Shown: one piece after another, positions 1-5,609 of the stretch | Layout: each line of letters begins with the position of its first letter | Position numbering within the stretch: position 1 is the stretch's first letter | Source of the DNA: JACCVL01 sp038232655 | GTDB taxonomy: Bacteria; Actinomycetota; Actinomycetes; Propionibacteriales; Nocardioidaceae | NCBI GenBank assembly: GCA_038232655.1 | Contig: JBBSNM010000105.1 | Span: forward strand, 1-7,832 | DNA: 7,832 bases | Reading direction: 5' to 3' | Position numbers and translations under genes: made by a program | Notes under the pieces: generated by a model | Told to the model about the DNA's origin: nothing | The model's input: only the letters and a program-made list of their open reading frames with translations | Databases searched by the model: none

Positions 1-312
1 CGTGAAGCGTTGCCGATAGCTCTGGCCGTCGAGGTTGCCGTGGTCGGCTGGTTGGCGGTAGGTCAGCCGGAAGAACCAGTCACCACCGCCGAGGTCTGCC
101 GAGCTGGTGATGTGCATGCCGGGGACGGCCTCGAGCCGGTCGGCGATGCGCGGTGTGCGGTCGGCTTGCGCCGCCGGTGCCGCTGCCGATGCCGTTGCCG
201 GCGCCGTTGCCGCTGGGCCGCCGGCGGGTGCCGAGGTCGCCGGCTGCGCCGCGCCGGCTCCGAACGTGGCGGCGACGGTCGCGGCGACGGCGACGAGTGA
301 GGTGCGGATCAT
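1..312 (-). CDS. Secreted S37/PS-10-type tripeptidyl aminopeptidase, N-terminal fragment
   Basis: Only the first 104 codons are present; the gene runs off the left edge. It starts at ATG 312-310, preceded by a GGGGGA ribosome site ending about 7 bases upstream. Residues 1-22 form a signal peptide: MIR, then a hydrophobic Ala/Val stretch with AxA-type cleavage options near residues 18-22. Residues 23-50 are an Ala/Pro/Thr-rich low-complexity linker. From residue 54 the text becomes protein-like: DRLEAVPGM, then WFFRLTYRQPADH (79-91) and QRFT at the edge. This matches the start of S37/PS-10 peptidases, which have a leucine-rich 'IPGM' segment followed by 'YFVLNYTQPVDH...QRFT'. Family members are exported serine peptidases that remove tripeptides from N-termini. 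The catalytic domain lies outside the window, so activity cannot be judged. It is divergent from the permease gene at 403. The family call rests on recalled motifs. Confidence 0.7.
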   Translation of the reverse strand, partial: MIRTSLVAVAATVAATFGAGAAQPATSAPAGGPAATAPATASAAAPAAQADRTPRIADRLEAVPGMHITSSADLGGGDWFFRLTYRQPADHGNLDGQSYRQRFT

Positions 313-348
313 GAGATTTCCCCCTTGCACACGACAGTGCTGACGCCG

Positions 349-354
349 ACGGTA
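349..354 (-). promoter_or_regulatory. Candidate -10 box for the S37-type peptidase
   Basis: On the minus strand these bases read TACCGT, which fits the actinobacterial TANNNT -10 pattern. They lie 36 bases before the ATG at 312, leaving a leader of about 30 bases that includes the GGGGGA ribosome site. No convincing -35 hexamer is visible at 16-18 bases. The box overlaps the 15-bp inverted repeat at 350-364. This is pattern matching only. Confidence 0.3.
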
Positions 355-364
355 GCCCCTACCG
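350..364. repeat. Perfect 15-bp inverted repeat, possible operator
   Basis: The sequence is CGGTAG-CCC-CTACCG, two perfect 6-base arms around a 3-base centre. It sits in the 90-base region between the divergent peptidase and permease genes and overlaps the candidate peptidase -10 box. An arm-spacer-arm palindrome between divergent promoters is a common form for a repressor or activator site. A hairpin in the short untranslated leader is the alternative. No regulator is encoded nearby to pair it with. Confidence 0.4.
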
Positions 365-390
365 CCCAGAAGGGTCCGCCACCGAGCACC

Positions 391-396
391 TACGCT
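391..396 (+). promoter_or_regulatory. Candidate -10 box for a leaderless permease transcript
   Basis: TACGCT matches the TANNNT -10 pattern. It ends exactly six bases before GTG 403, so transcription would begin at or next to the start codon. There is no Shine-Dalgarno sequence in front of that GTG, which is what a leaderless mRNA predicts. No recognisable -35 hexamer is present. The same hexamer stands at nearly the same distance from the purC start. Confidence 0.4.
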
Positions 397-402
397 CCCC
401 GC

Positions 403-1248
403 GTGGTCGTGCTGCTGTCGCTGGGGTGCGCGCTGGCGTACGGGCTGTCGGACTTCATCGGCGGTCTGCTCTCGCGCCGCGTCAGTCCGTGGGCGGTCGC
501 GGTGGTCGGACAGAGCGCCGCCACCGTGCTGACCCTGGCGCTGGCACTGGCGGTCCGGGGCGATCCGACCGGCGGCGACTGGCGATGGTCGGTGCTCGCC
601 GGCGTGGGCAGCGGCACCGGCGCCGCGTTCCTCTACCGCGGCCTGGGCGCCGGCTCGATGAGCGTGGTCGCTCCGGTGTCGGCACTGTTCGCGGCGCTCG
701 TGCCCGTGGCCGTCGGGGTGGCCACCGGCGAACGACCGGCGGGACTGACGTGGCTCGGCGTTGCGTGCGCCCTGCCGGCGATCTGGCTCGTGTCCCGGAT
801 CGAGGACTCCCCCGACAGCGGGCCAGCCGGCCGCCGCCGCAGCGCCGAGCTGGTCGACGGGCTGCTCGCCGGACTCGGCTTCGGGGTGCTGTTCTCAGCC
901 CTCGGGCAGGTGAGCGACGGGTCCGGCTTCGGGCCGCTGGCGCTGACGCAGGCGACGGCGGTCGTGGCAACGATCCTGCTGGCGAGGGCGCTGCGGGCGC
1001 CGTGGCTGCCGCGCGGTCGGGCCGCCGGTCAAGCGGTCGTGCTCGGTGCGCTCGGCGCGGCGGCCACCGCACTGTTCCTGCTGGCCACGCAGACCGGTCT
1101 GCTGACGGTGGCGGCGGTGCTGTCGTCGTTGTATCCCGCGACCACCGTGCTCCTTGCGGCGCTCGTGCTGCACGAGCGGATCGGCCGGTCACAGGGCGTC
1201 GGGCTGCTGCTCGCCGGCCTCGCCGTCGGCCTCGTCGCCGCCGGCTGA
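403..1248 (+). CDS. EamA/DMT-superfamily permease
   Basis: A 281-residue integral membrane protein of the drug/metabolite transporter superfamily, expected in the cytoplasmic membrane. The substrate cannot be told from sequence. Ten hydrophobic segments are visible, at roughly residues 2-20, 29-51, 62-79, 87-108, 114-131, 151-170, 178-197, 208-228, 232-255 and 263-281. A polar, arginine-rich loop at 132-150 divides the two five-helix EamA repeats. Each repeat has a typical 'P-x-helix ending in E-R' segment: APVSALFAAL with GERP (90-112) and SSLYPATTVL with HERI (241-260). The total length is normal for the family. The frame stays open upstream to TTG 325, but the extra 26 residues are polar and proline-rich with no ribosome site. 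GTG 403 opens directly on the first helix, so I chose it; GTG 337 and GTG 409 are other options. It is convergent with purQ. Confidence 0.88.
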   Translation: MVVLLSLGCALAYGLSDFIGGLLSRRVSPWAVAVVGQSAATVLTLALALAVRGDPTGGDWRWSVLAGVGSGTGAAFLYRGLGAGSMSVVAPVSALFAALVPVAVGVATGERPAGLTWLGVACALPAIWLVSRIEDSPDSGPAGRRRSAELVDGLLAGLGFGVLFSALGQVSDGSGFGPLALTQATAVVATILLARALRAPWLPRGRAAGQAVVLGALGAAATALFLLATQTGLLTVAAVLSSLYPATTVLLAALVLHERIGRSQGVGLLLAGLAVGLVAAG

Positions 1249-1320
1249 GGTCCCTCACCCTCTTACGGCGGCGGGCTGGCGTACGGCCGCCTGCTTGACG
1301 CGGTATTGGCAGTCGCCCCC

Positions 1321-1989
1321 TCAGGCGAGGACGCCCTGCAGCACCGAGGTGAAGAACCCGAGCCCGTCGGTGCCGGGGCCGCACAGGTCCTCGACGGCGT
1401 GCTCGGGGTGCGGCATCAGCCCGACCACGGTGCCGGCCTCGTTGCTGATGCCGGCGATGGCGCGCAACGACCCGTTGGGGTTGGGTCCGACGTACCGGGC
1501 GACGACGAGCCCCTCACCCTCCAGCCGGTCGAGTGTCGCATCGTCGGCGACGTAGCCGCCCTCACCGTTCTTCAACGGCACCACCAGCTCCTGGCCCGCC
1601 TCGTACGCCGACGTCCAGGCCGTGGAGGTGCGCTCGATCCGCAGCCGCTGGTCCAGGCAGGCGAACTTGCGCCGCTCGTTGCGAATCAGCGCGCCGGGCA
1701 GCAGGTGCGACTCGCACAGCACCTGGAAGCCGTTGCAGATACCGAGCACCGGCATCCCCCGCCCAGCGGCGTCGACGACTGCGGTCATCACCGGCGCGAA
1801 TCGGGCGATCGCGCCGCACCGCAGGTAGTCGCCGTACGAGAAGCCACCAGGCAGCACGACCGCGTCCACGCCGGCGAGGTCGCAGTCGGCGTGCCACAGG
1901 GCGACCGGCTGTGCGCCGGCGAGGCGTACGGCGCGGCGGGCGTCCACGTCGTCCAGCGAGCCGGGGAAGGTGACGACCCCGATCCTCAC
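1321..1989 (-). CDS. purQ: Phosphoribosylformylglycinamidine synthase, glutaminase subunit PurQ
   Basis: Class I glutamine amidotransferase subunit of FGAM synthase, the fourth step of de novo IMP synthesis. It hydrolyses glutamine and passes ammonia to PurL in the PurLQS complex in the cytoplasm. The product has 222 residues, a normal length. Visible marks are the N-terminal IGVVTFPGS, the oxyanion-region PGGFSYGDYLRCG (47-59), the nucleophile Cys85 in GICNGFQVL, and the His194/Glu196 pair in LMPHPEH. GPNPNGS (168-174) and the IAGISN segment are also typical of PurQ. The start is GTG 1989-1987, seven bases after a GAGGA ribosome site that overlaps the purS stop codon, which implies coupled translation. 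The frame remains open further upstream, but that stretch lies inside purS and precedes the conserved N-terminus. PurL is not in the window. This is the last gene of the minus-strand block and is convergent with the permease. Confidence 0.97.
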   Translation of the reverse strand: MRIGVVTFPGSLDDVDARRAVRLAGAQPVALWHADCDLAGVDAVVLPGGFSYGDYLRCGAIARFAPVMTAVVDAAGRGMPVLGICNGFQVLCESHLLPGALIRNERRKFACLDQRLRIERTSTAWTSAYEAGQELVVPLKNGEGGYVADDATLDRLEGEGLVVARYVGPNPNGSLRAIAGISNEAGTVVGLMPHPEHAVEDLCGPGTDGLGFFTSVLQGVLA

Positions 1990-2009
1990 GGTCGGATCCT
2001 CACGGCTCG
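1981..2009. repeat. Tandem near-duplicate of 14-15 bases at the purS-purQ junction
   Basis: Plus-strand bases 1981-1994 (gatcctcacggtcg) are followed at once by 1995-2009 (gatcctcacggctcg), differing by one inserted base. On the coding strand the first unit carries the purS stop and the purQ ribosome site. The second unit carries the purQ GTG start and its next codons. The GTG inside the first unit is out of frame with purQ, so it is not an alternative start. Confidence 0.6.
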
Positions 2010-2245
2010 ACTCGCACGGTGAAGTCCTCGACGACGGGGTTGGCCAGCAGCGTGGCGGCCATCTCGTGCACCTGCGCGAGGCGTTCGTCGCCGAGGTCGC
2101 CGTCCAGCTGCAGCTCGAAGCGTTTGCCCTGGCGTACGTCGGTGACGCCCTCGAAGCCCAGCCGCGGCAGGGCACCGTGCACGGCCTTGCCCTGCGGGTC
2201 GAGGATCTCGGGTTTGAGCATGACGTCGACGACGACGCGGGCCAT
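2000..2245 (-). CDS. purS: Phosphoribosylformylglycinamidine synthase subunit PurS
   Basis: A small 81-residue structural subunit that bridges PurL and PurQ in the bacterial three-part FGAM synthase. Recognisable features are the first beta strand ARVVVDVMLKPEILDPQGKA (2-21), the helix with LPRLGFEGV, then VRQGKRFEL and the C-terminal ANPVVEDFTVRVE. Length and order match the family. ATG 2245-2243 follows a GGAG ribosome site six bases upstream. The gene ends ten bases before the purQ start, within the same operon. The acyl-CoA ligase gene upstream ends 88 bases away, and that gap contains a good -10 box, so purS-purQ may have their own promoter. Confidence 0.96.
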   Translation of the reverse strand: MARVVVDVMLKPEILDPQGKAVHGALPRLGFEGVTDVRQGKRFELQLDGDLGDERLAQVHEMAATLLANPVVEDFTVRVEP

Positions 2246-2286
2246 GCGGGCTCCAGGGGGTACGCGGCGGCGGCCGGACGCCGCGG

Positions 2287-2292
2287 AGTCTA
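2287..2292 (-). promoter_or_regulatory. Candidate -10 box for purS-purQ
   Basis: On the minus strand the bases read TAGACT, a good TANNNT match, 41 bases upstream of the purS ATG. The predicted start of transcription is near 2280. A TCGACC element is present but 20 bases upstream of the box, too far for a standard -35. A six-base G/C inverted repeat (2267-2272 with 2279-2284) lies at the predicted start of the leader and may simply reflect base composition. Confidence 0.4.
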
Positions 2293-2333
2293 GCCGCGCC
2301 GCTCGCCGCCCCGGTCGACAGGTCCCGAACCCA

Positions 2334-3887
2334 TCAGACCAGCTCGCGCTTGAGGATCTTGCCGGTGGACGTCATCGGCAGCGACTCGCGGAACTCCACG
2401 ATGCGCGGGTACTTGTAGCCGGCCATCTGCTCCTTCGCCCACGCCACCAGCTCCTCCTCGGTGGTCGAGTCACCGGCGGTCTTGATGACGTACGCCTTGA
2501 CCTCCTCGCCGTGAGACTCGTGCGGTACGCCGACGACGGCGACCAGCGAGACCGCGGGGTGCGTCATCAGCACCTCCTCGACCTCGCGGGGGTACACGTT
2601 GAACCCGCCGCGGATGATCATGTCCTTGGACCGGTCGACGATGTAGTACCACCCGTCCTCGTCGCGCTTGGCCAGGTCACCGGTGCGTAACCAGCCGTCA
2701 CGCATCACCTCGGCGGTGGCCTCGGGACGCTGGTAGTAGCCCTTCATCACGTTGTAGCCGCGGATCGCGATCTCACCGATCTCCTCGGCGGCCTCGACGG
2801 TGTTCCACTCGGGGTCGACGAGCTTCACCTCGACTCCCCACAGGGCCGTGCCGATCGAGCCGGGGCGCGCCTGCCCACCGGCGGGGGTGAACGTCGCCAC
2901 CGGCGAGGTCTCCGACAGGCCGTACCCCTCCTTGATGTCGACGCCCAGTTTGGCCTTGACCTCCCGCAGGGTTGCCACCGCCAGGGCCGCGCCGCCGGAG
3001 ACCGCGACGCGCAGGGTGTCCTTGATGGCGCCGACGTCGACGGAGTCGTCGAGCGCACCGAGCAGGCCCCACCACATCGTGGGCACGCCGGCGAAGAACG
3101 TGACCCCCTCGGACTGCATCAGCGTCAGAGCGGAGGGAGCGTCGAAGCGCGGCAGCAGCACGAGGGTGGACCGCTCGCAGAAGCCGGCGTTCATCTGCAC
3201 CGTCTGGCCGAAGGAGTGAAACAGCGGCAGCGTGACCAGGTGCACGTCGTACCCGCCCTCCGGACGGCCGTGCAGCCGCGCACCGGCCATGGCGTTGATC
3301 GACATGTTGGCGTGGGTGAGCTCGGCTCCCTTGGGCTGGCCGGTCGTGCCGGAGGTGTAGAGGATCACCGCGGTGTCCCCCGGCTCGGTCACCCGAGTCT
3401 CGAACCTCGGCGGCTGGTCCTTCATCGCCTGCCCCAGCGTCGGTGCGCCCTCGATCGGCGACGGCGCGGCCGGGTCGACGGTGATGAGGAAGAACTCCGT
3501 GCAGGAGTCGGTCTGCGAGAACCCCTCCCACCCTGCCTGCCCGATCGGCAGGTCGGGGGTGCCCTCGAAGCAGACGTACGCCTGCGCGTCGGAGTCGTCG
3601 AGGTGGTAGGCCACCTCGCGGCCCTTGAGCAGGATGTTCAGCGGCACCACGACGGCGCCGGCCTTGAGGATGCCGTAGTACACGATCGGGAAGTGCGGGG
3701 TGTTGGCGCAGCTCAGCGCCACCTTGGCCCCGGGCTCGACGCCACGCTCGACCAGCAGATTGGCCACCTGGTTGGCCGCCGAGTTCACCTGGGCGTACGT
3801 GAGGCGGGTGTCACCCAGCACCACCGCGACGCGGTCGGGAACGGTGCGGGCGGAGTCCTCGAGCAGCACGCACAGGTTCAGCACCAT
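2334..3887 (-). CDS. FadD-like long-chain acyl-CoA ligase (AMP-forming)
   Basis: A 517-residue adenylate-forming enzyme of the ANL superfamily, expected to activate a carboxylic acid to acyl-AMP and then to acyl-CoA. Adenylation motifs are complete and in order: phosphate loop YTSGTTGQPKG (177-187), A5 motif YGLSETSP (322-329), RTGD with Asp404 (401-404), hinge region RSKDMIIRGGFN (419-430), and the C-terminal catalytic Lys510 in STGKILKREL. The segment MIIRGGFNVYPREVEEVL is typical of fatty-acyl and aryl CoA ligases. There is no carrier-protein or condensation domain, so it is a stand-alone ligase. The chain length or aromatic nature of its substrate cannot be told. ATG 3887-3885 follows a GAAGGGAG ribosome site. 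It lies between purC (60-base gap) and purS (88-base gap) on the same strand, an odd place for lipid metabolism. Confidence 0.92.
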   Translation of the reverse strand: MVLNLCVLLEDSARTVPDRVAVVLGDTRLTYAQVNSAANQVANLLVERGVEPGAKVALSCANTPHFPIVYYGILKAGAVVVPLNILLKGREVAYHLDDSDAQAYVCFEGTPDLPIGQAGWEGFSQTDSCTEFFLITVDPAAPSPIEGAPTLGQAMKDQPPRFETRVTEPGDTAVILYTSGTTGQPKGAELTHANMSINAMAGARLHGRPEGGYDVHLVTLPLFHSFGQTVQMNAGFCERSTLVLLPRFDAPSALTLMQSEGVTFFAGVPTMWWGLLGALDDSVDVGAIKDTLRVAVSGGAALAVATLREVKAKLGVDIKEGYGLSETSPVATFTPAGGQARPGSIGTALWGVEVKLVDPEWNTVEAAEEIGEIAIRGYNVMKGYYQRPEATAEVMRDGWLRTGDLAKRDEDGWYYIVDRSKDMIIRGGFNVYPREVEEVLMTHPAVSLVAVVGVPHESHGEEVKAYVIKTAGDSTTEEELVAWAKEQMAGYKYPRIVEFRESLPMTSTGKILKRELV

Positions 3888-3913
3888 GGCTCCCTTCGGT
3901 GGCGGTGCCGGTG

Positions 3914-3919
3914 ACCCTA
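3914..3919 (-). promoter_or_regulatory. Candidate -10 box for the acyl-CoA ligase gene
   Basis: The minus strand reads TAGGGT (TANNNT type), 27 bases upstream of the ATG at 3887, in the 60-base gap after purC. This would give a short leader of about 20 bases carrying the GAAGGGAG ribosome site. No convincing -35 is visible, and readthrough from purC is equally possible. Confidence 0.25.
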
Positions 3920-3947
3920 TCCCGGGTCGTACGCCCAGGTGGAGGGG

Positions 3948-4835
3948 TCAGAACCGCTGGCCGGTCAGCCGCTCGTACGCCTCGACGTAGCGCTCCCGGG
4001 TGCGCTCCACGACCTCGGCGGGCAGCCGCGGCGGGGTGCCGTCGGCCCGGGTCCAACCGCTGGCCGGTGAGGTCAGCCAGTCGCGCACGTACTGCTTGTC
4101 GTACGACGGCTGCGGACGGCCCGGCTGCCAGCGGTCGGCGGGCCAGAACCGCGACGAGTCCGGCGTCAGCACCTCGTCGGCCAGCACGATCGTGTCATCC
4201 GGGGGGCCGTCGAGGCGGTGCCCGATCTCGATCTTGGTGTCGGCGAGCAGGATGCCCCGCCCGCGGGCGATCGACTCGGCGCGGGCGTAGACCGCGAGCG
4301 TGAGGTCGCGCAACCGTGCCGCGACGTCGGGGCCCACGATCGCGACGACTGCCTCGTACGGCACGTTCTCGTCGTGCTCGCCGTACGCGGCCTTGGTCGC
4401 CGGGGTGAAGATCGGCTCGGGCAGCCGCGAGCCGTCCACCAGGCCGGCGGGCAGCGCCACGCCGCAGACCGAGCCGGTCGCTGCGTAGTCGGCCAGACCC
4501 GAGCCGGTGAGGTAGCCGCGCGCCACGCACTCGACGGGGTACATCGCCAGCCGCTCGCACACCACCGCACGCCCGCGGACCTCTCTGGGCACGTCGGTGC
4601 CGACGACGTGGTGCGGCGCCAGGTCGGCCAGCTGCTCGAACCACCACAGCGACATCGCGGTGAGGATCGCGCCCTTGTCCGGGATGCCCGGCTCCAACAC
4701 GTGGTCGAAGGCGCTGACCCGGTCGCTGGCGACCATCAGCAGGTGTCCGTCGGCCAGCTCGTAGAGGTCGCGGACCTTGCCCGAGTGCACGTGCCTCGCA
4801 CCGGGGATCGTCGGCGGGATCGGCAAGCCGGGCAC
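3948..4835 (-). CDS. purC: Phosphoribosylaminoimidazole-succinocarboxamide (SAICAR) synthase PurC
   Basis: ATP-dependent ligation of aspartate to CAIR, giving SAICAR in de novo purine synthesis; a cytoplasmic enzyme. The 295 residues match the longer actinobacterial form. Visible motifs are HSGKVRDLYEL (17-27), ASDRVSAFD (36-44), VECVARGYLTGSG (101-113), PIFTPATKA (141-149), the signature LADTKIEIG (197-205) and DEVLTPDSSRFW (220-231), which carry the nucleotide- and CAIR-binding residues. The start is GTG 4835-4833. No ribosome site precedes it, and a TACGCT box ends seven bases upstream, suggesting a leaderless message. It directly follows drmC on the same strand with a 27-base gap. The purB gene that often lies upstream of purC in actinobacteria is not seen here; the DISARM genes occupy that position. 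Confidence 0.97.
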   Translation of the reverse strand: MPGLPIPPTIPGARHVHSGKVRDLYELADGHLLMVASDRVSAFDHVLEPGIPDKGAILTAMSLWWFEQLADLAPHHVVGTDVPREVRGRAVVCERLAMYPVECVARGYLTGSGLADYAATGSVCGVALPAGLVDGSRLPEPIFTPATKAAYGEHDENVPYEAVVAIVGPDVAARLRDLTLAVYARAESIARGRGILLADTKIEIGHRLDGPPDDTIVLADEVLTPDSSRFWPADRWQPGRPQPSYDKQYVRDWLTSPASGWTRADGTPPRLPAEVVERTRERYVEAYERLTGQRF

Positions 4836-4842
4836 GGGCAGC

Positions 4843-4848
4843 AGCGTA
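4843..4848 (-). promoter_or_regulatory. Candidate -10 box for leaderless purC
   Basis: The minus strand reads TACGCT, a TANNNT match that ends seven bases before the purC GTG. Transcription would begin at or next to the start codon. The box lies within the 27-base drmC-purC gap, so any -35 contacts would fall inside the end of drmC; no -35 consensus is obvious there. Confidence 0.4.
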
Positions 4849-4862
4849 CGGCCGGCTCCAGG

Positions 4863-5609
4863 TCAGGCCCGCTGCAGGACCCCGAGGCGGTGCAGGCTGC
4901 GGATGTGCTCGCGTACGGCGCCTGGGTGCGGACCGCCGCGCAGCAGCAGTCCACACTCGAGGTTGTGGCCCAGCGCCGCACCAGTGACATTTGCGCTGCC
5001 GATCAGCGCGGCCTTGCCGTCGACCACGAGGATCTTGGCGTGCAAGGAGGCTCCGGATGGCCGATGCGGGGCCGGCCACACCCAGCGCACGGCGGGAAGG
5101 TGAGGGAAGGCGTCACCGCTGCCGGAGAAGTGCGGGTTGTCTGCCCGCCGTTCGAGCAGCAGGGTGATCTCCACGCCATCCTCCGCCGCTCGTGTGAGCG
5201 CGTCGGCCACCGTAGGCTCTGTGTGCACGGCATATCCGACCAGCAATACGTCGGAACGGGCGCTGGTGATGAGGTCGACGACCACCGCAGAGGTGAGCCG
5301 GCTCGTACCGACCTCGCTCGTCGGTCCGGTCCACACCACGTCCACGGCGTGGCGTCGCTGGCTGAATTGCGCCTGCAGCCCTCCTAGCAGCGCGCCAGCG
5401 ACCAGCTGACCCGGCAGCGGGTTCAGCGCCTGCAACGACGCACACGCCGCCCGCAGGTTCGGACCGGCAGCCTCGGACTGCAGCGTCTCAATGGCCGAGC
5501 TCCCGCCTTCCGCAGCGACCGCGAGCCTGCGTACGTCGGCGGCCGGCAACGCCGCGCTGAGATCGGCCGCCAGGCGGACTGCTTGCTGCGTCACTGGCGA
5601 CGGAGTCAT
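4863..5609 (-). CDS. drmC: DISARM protein DrmC, phospholipase D-like
   Basis: A 248-residue protein with one phospholipase D HKD motif near the C-terminus: His190, Lys192 and Asp197, then GSAN (204-207) and a downstream Glu218 in NLECG. A single HKD motif means the active site would need two chains, as in bacterial PLD-family nucleases. The N-terminal ~85 residues are helical and Ala/Leu-rich. VVWTGP (91-96) opens the PLD-like fold, and TSARSDVLLVGYAV follows at 115-128. This layout and its position directly after a DUF1998 gene match DrmC of DISARM. DrmC is the least understood core member, and in published work it was not strictly required for protection in at least one system. ATG 5609-5607 overlaps the drmB TGA as ATGA, with only weak ribosome-site similarity, so translation is probably coupled. 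The frame stays open upstream to 6725, but that is out-of-frame drmB. purC starts 27 bases downstream. Confidence 0.88.
   Translation of the reverse strand: MTPSPVTQQAVRLAADLSAALPAADVRRLAVAAEGGSSAIETLQSEAAGPNLRAACASLQALNPLPGQLVAGALLGGLQAQFSQRRHAVDVVWTGPTSEVGTSRLTSAVVVDLITSARSDVLLVGYAVHTEPTVADALTRAAEDGVEITLLLERRADNPHFSGSGDAFPHLPAVRWVWPAPHRPSGASLHAKILVVDGKAALIGSANVTGAALGHNLECGLLLRGGPHPGAVREHIRSLHRLGVLQRA

Noticed and set aside
325..402. N-terminal extension of the permease from TTG 325
   Set aside because: The extra residues are polar and proline-rich, TTG 325 has no ribosome site, and the first membrane helix starts naturally at GTG 403.
1267..1291. GGCGGC...GCCGCC inverted repeat as a terminator between the convergent permease and purQ genes
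   Set aside because: The 6-base stem encloses a 13-base loop and has no T tract on either strand. In DNA this GC-rich such a pair is expected by chance.
482..1384. Minus-strand open frame of 300 codons opposite the permease
   Set aside because: Arg/Pro/Ala-rich composition with no motifs. The plus-strand frame encodes a clear ten-helix permease.
1306..2022. Plus-strand open frame of 238 codons opposite purQ
   Set aside because: Antisense shadow of purQ, whose catalytic residues are all present on the minus strand.
4218..5387. Plus-strand open frame of 389 codons across purC and drmC
   Set aside because: It is antisense to two well-recognised genes, has no family features and is the kind of shadow frame common in high-GC DNA.
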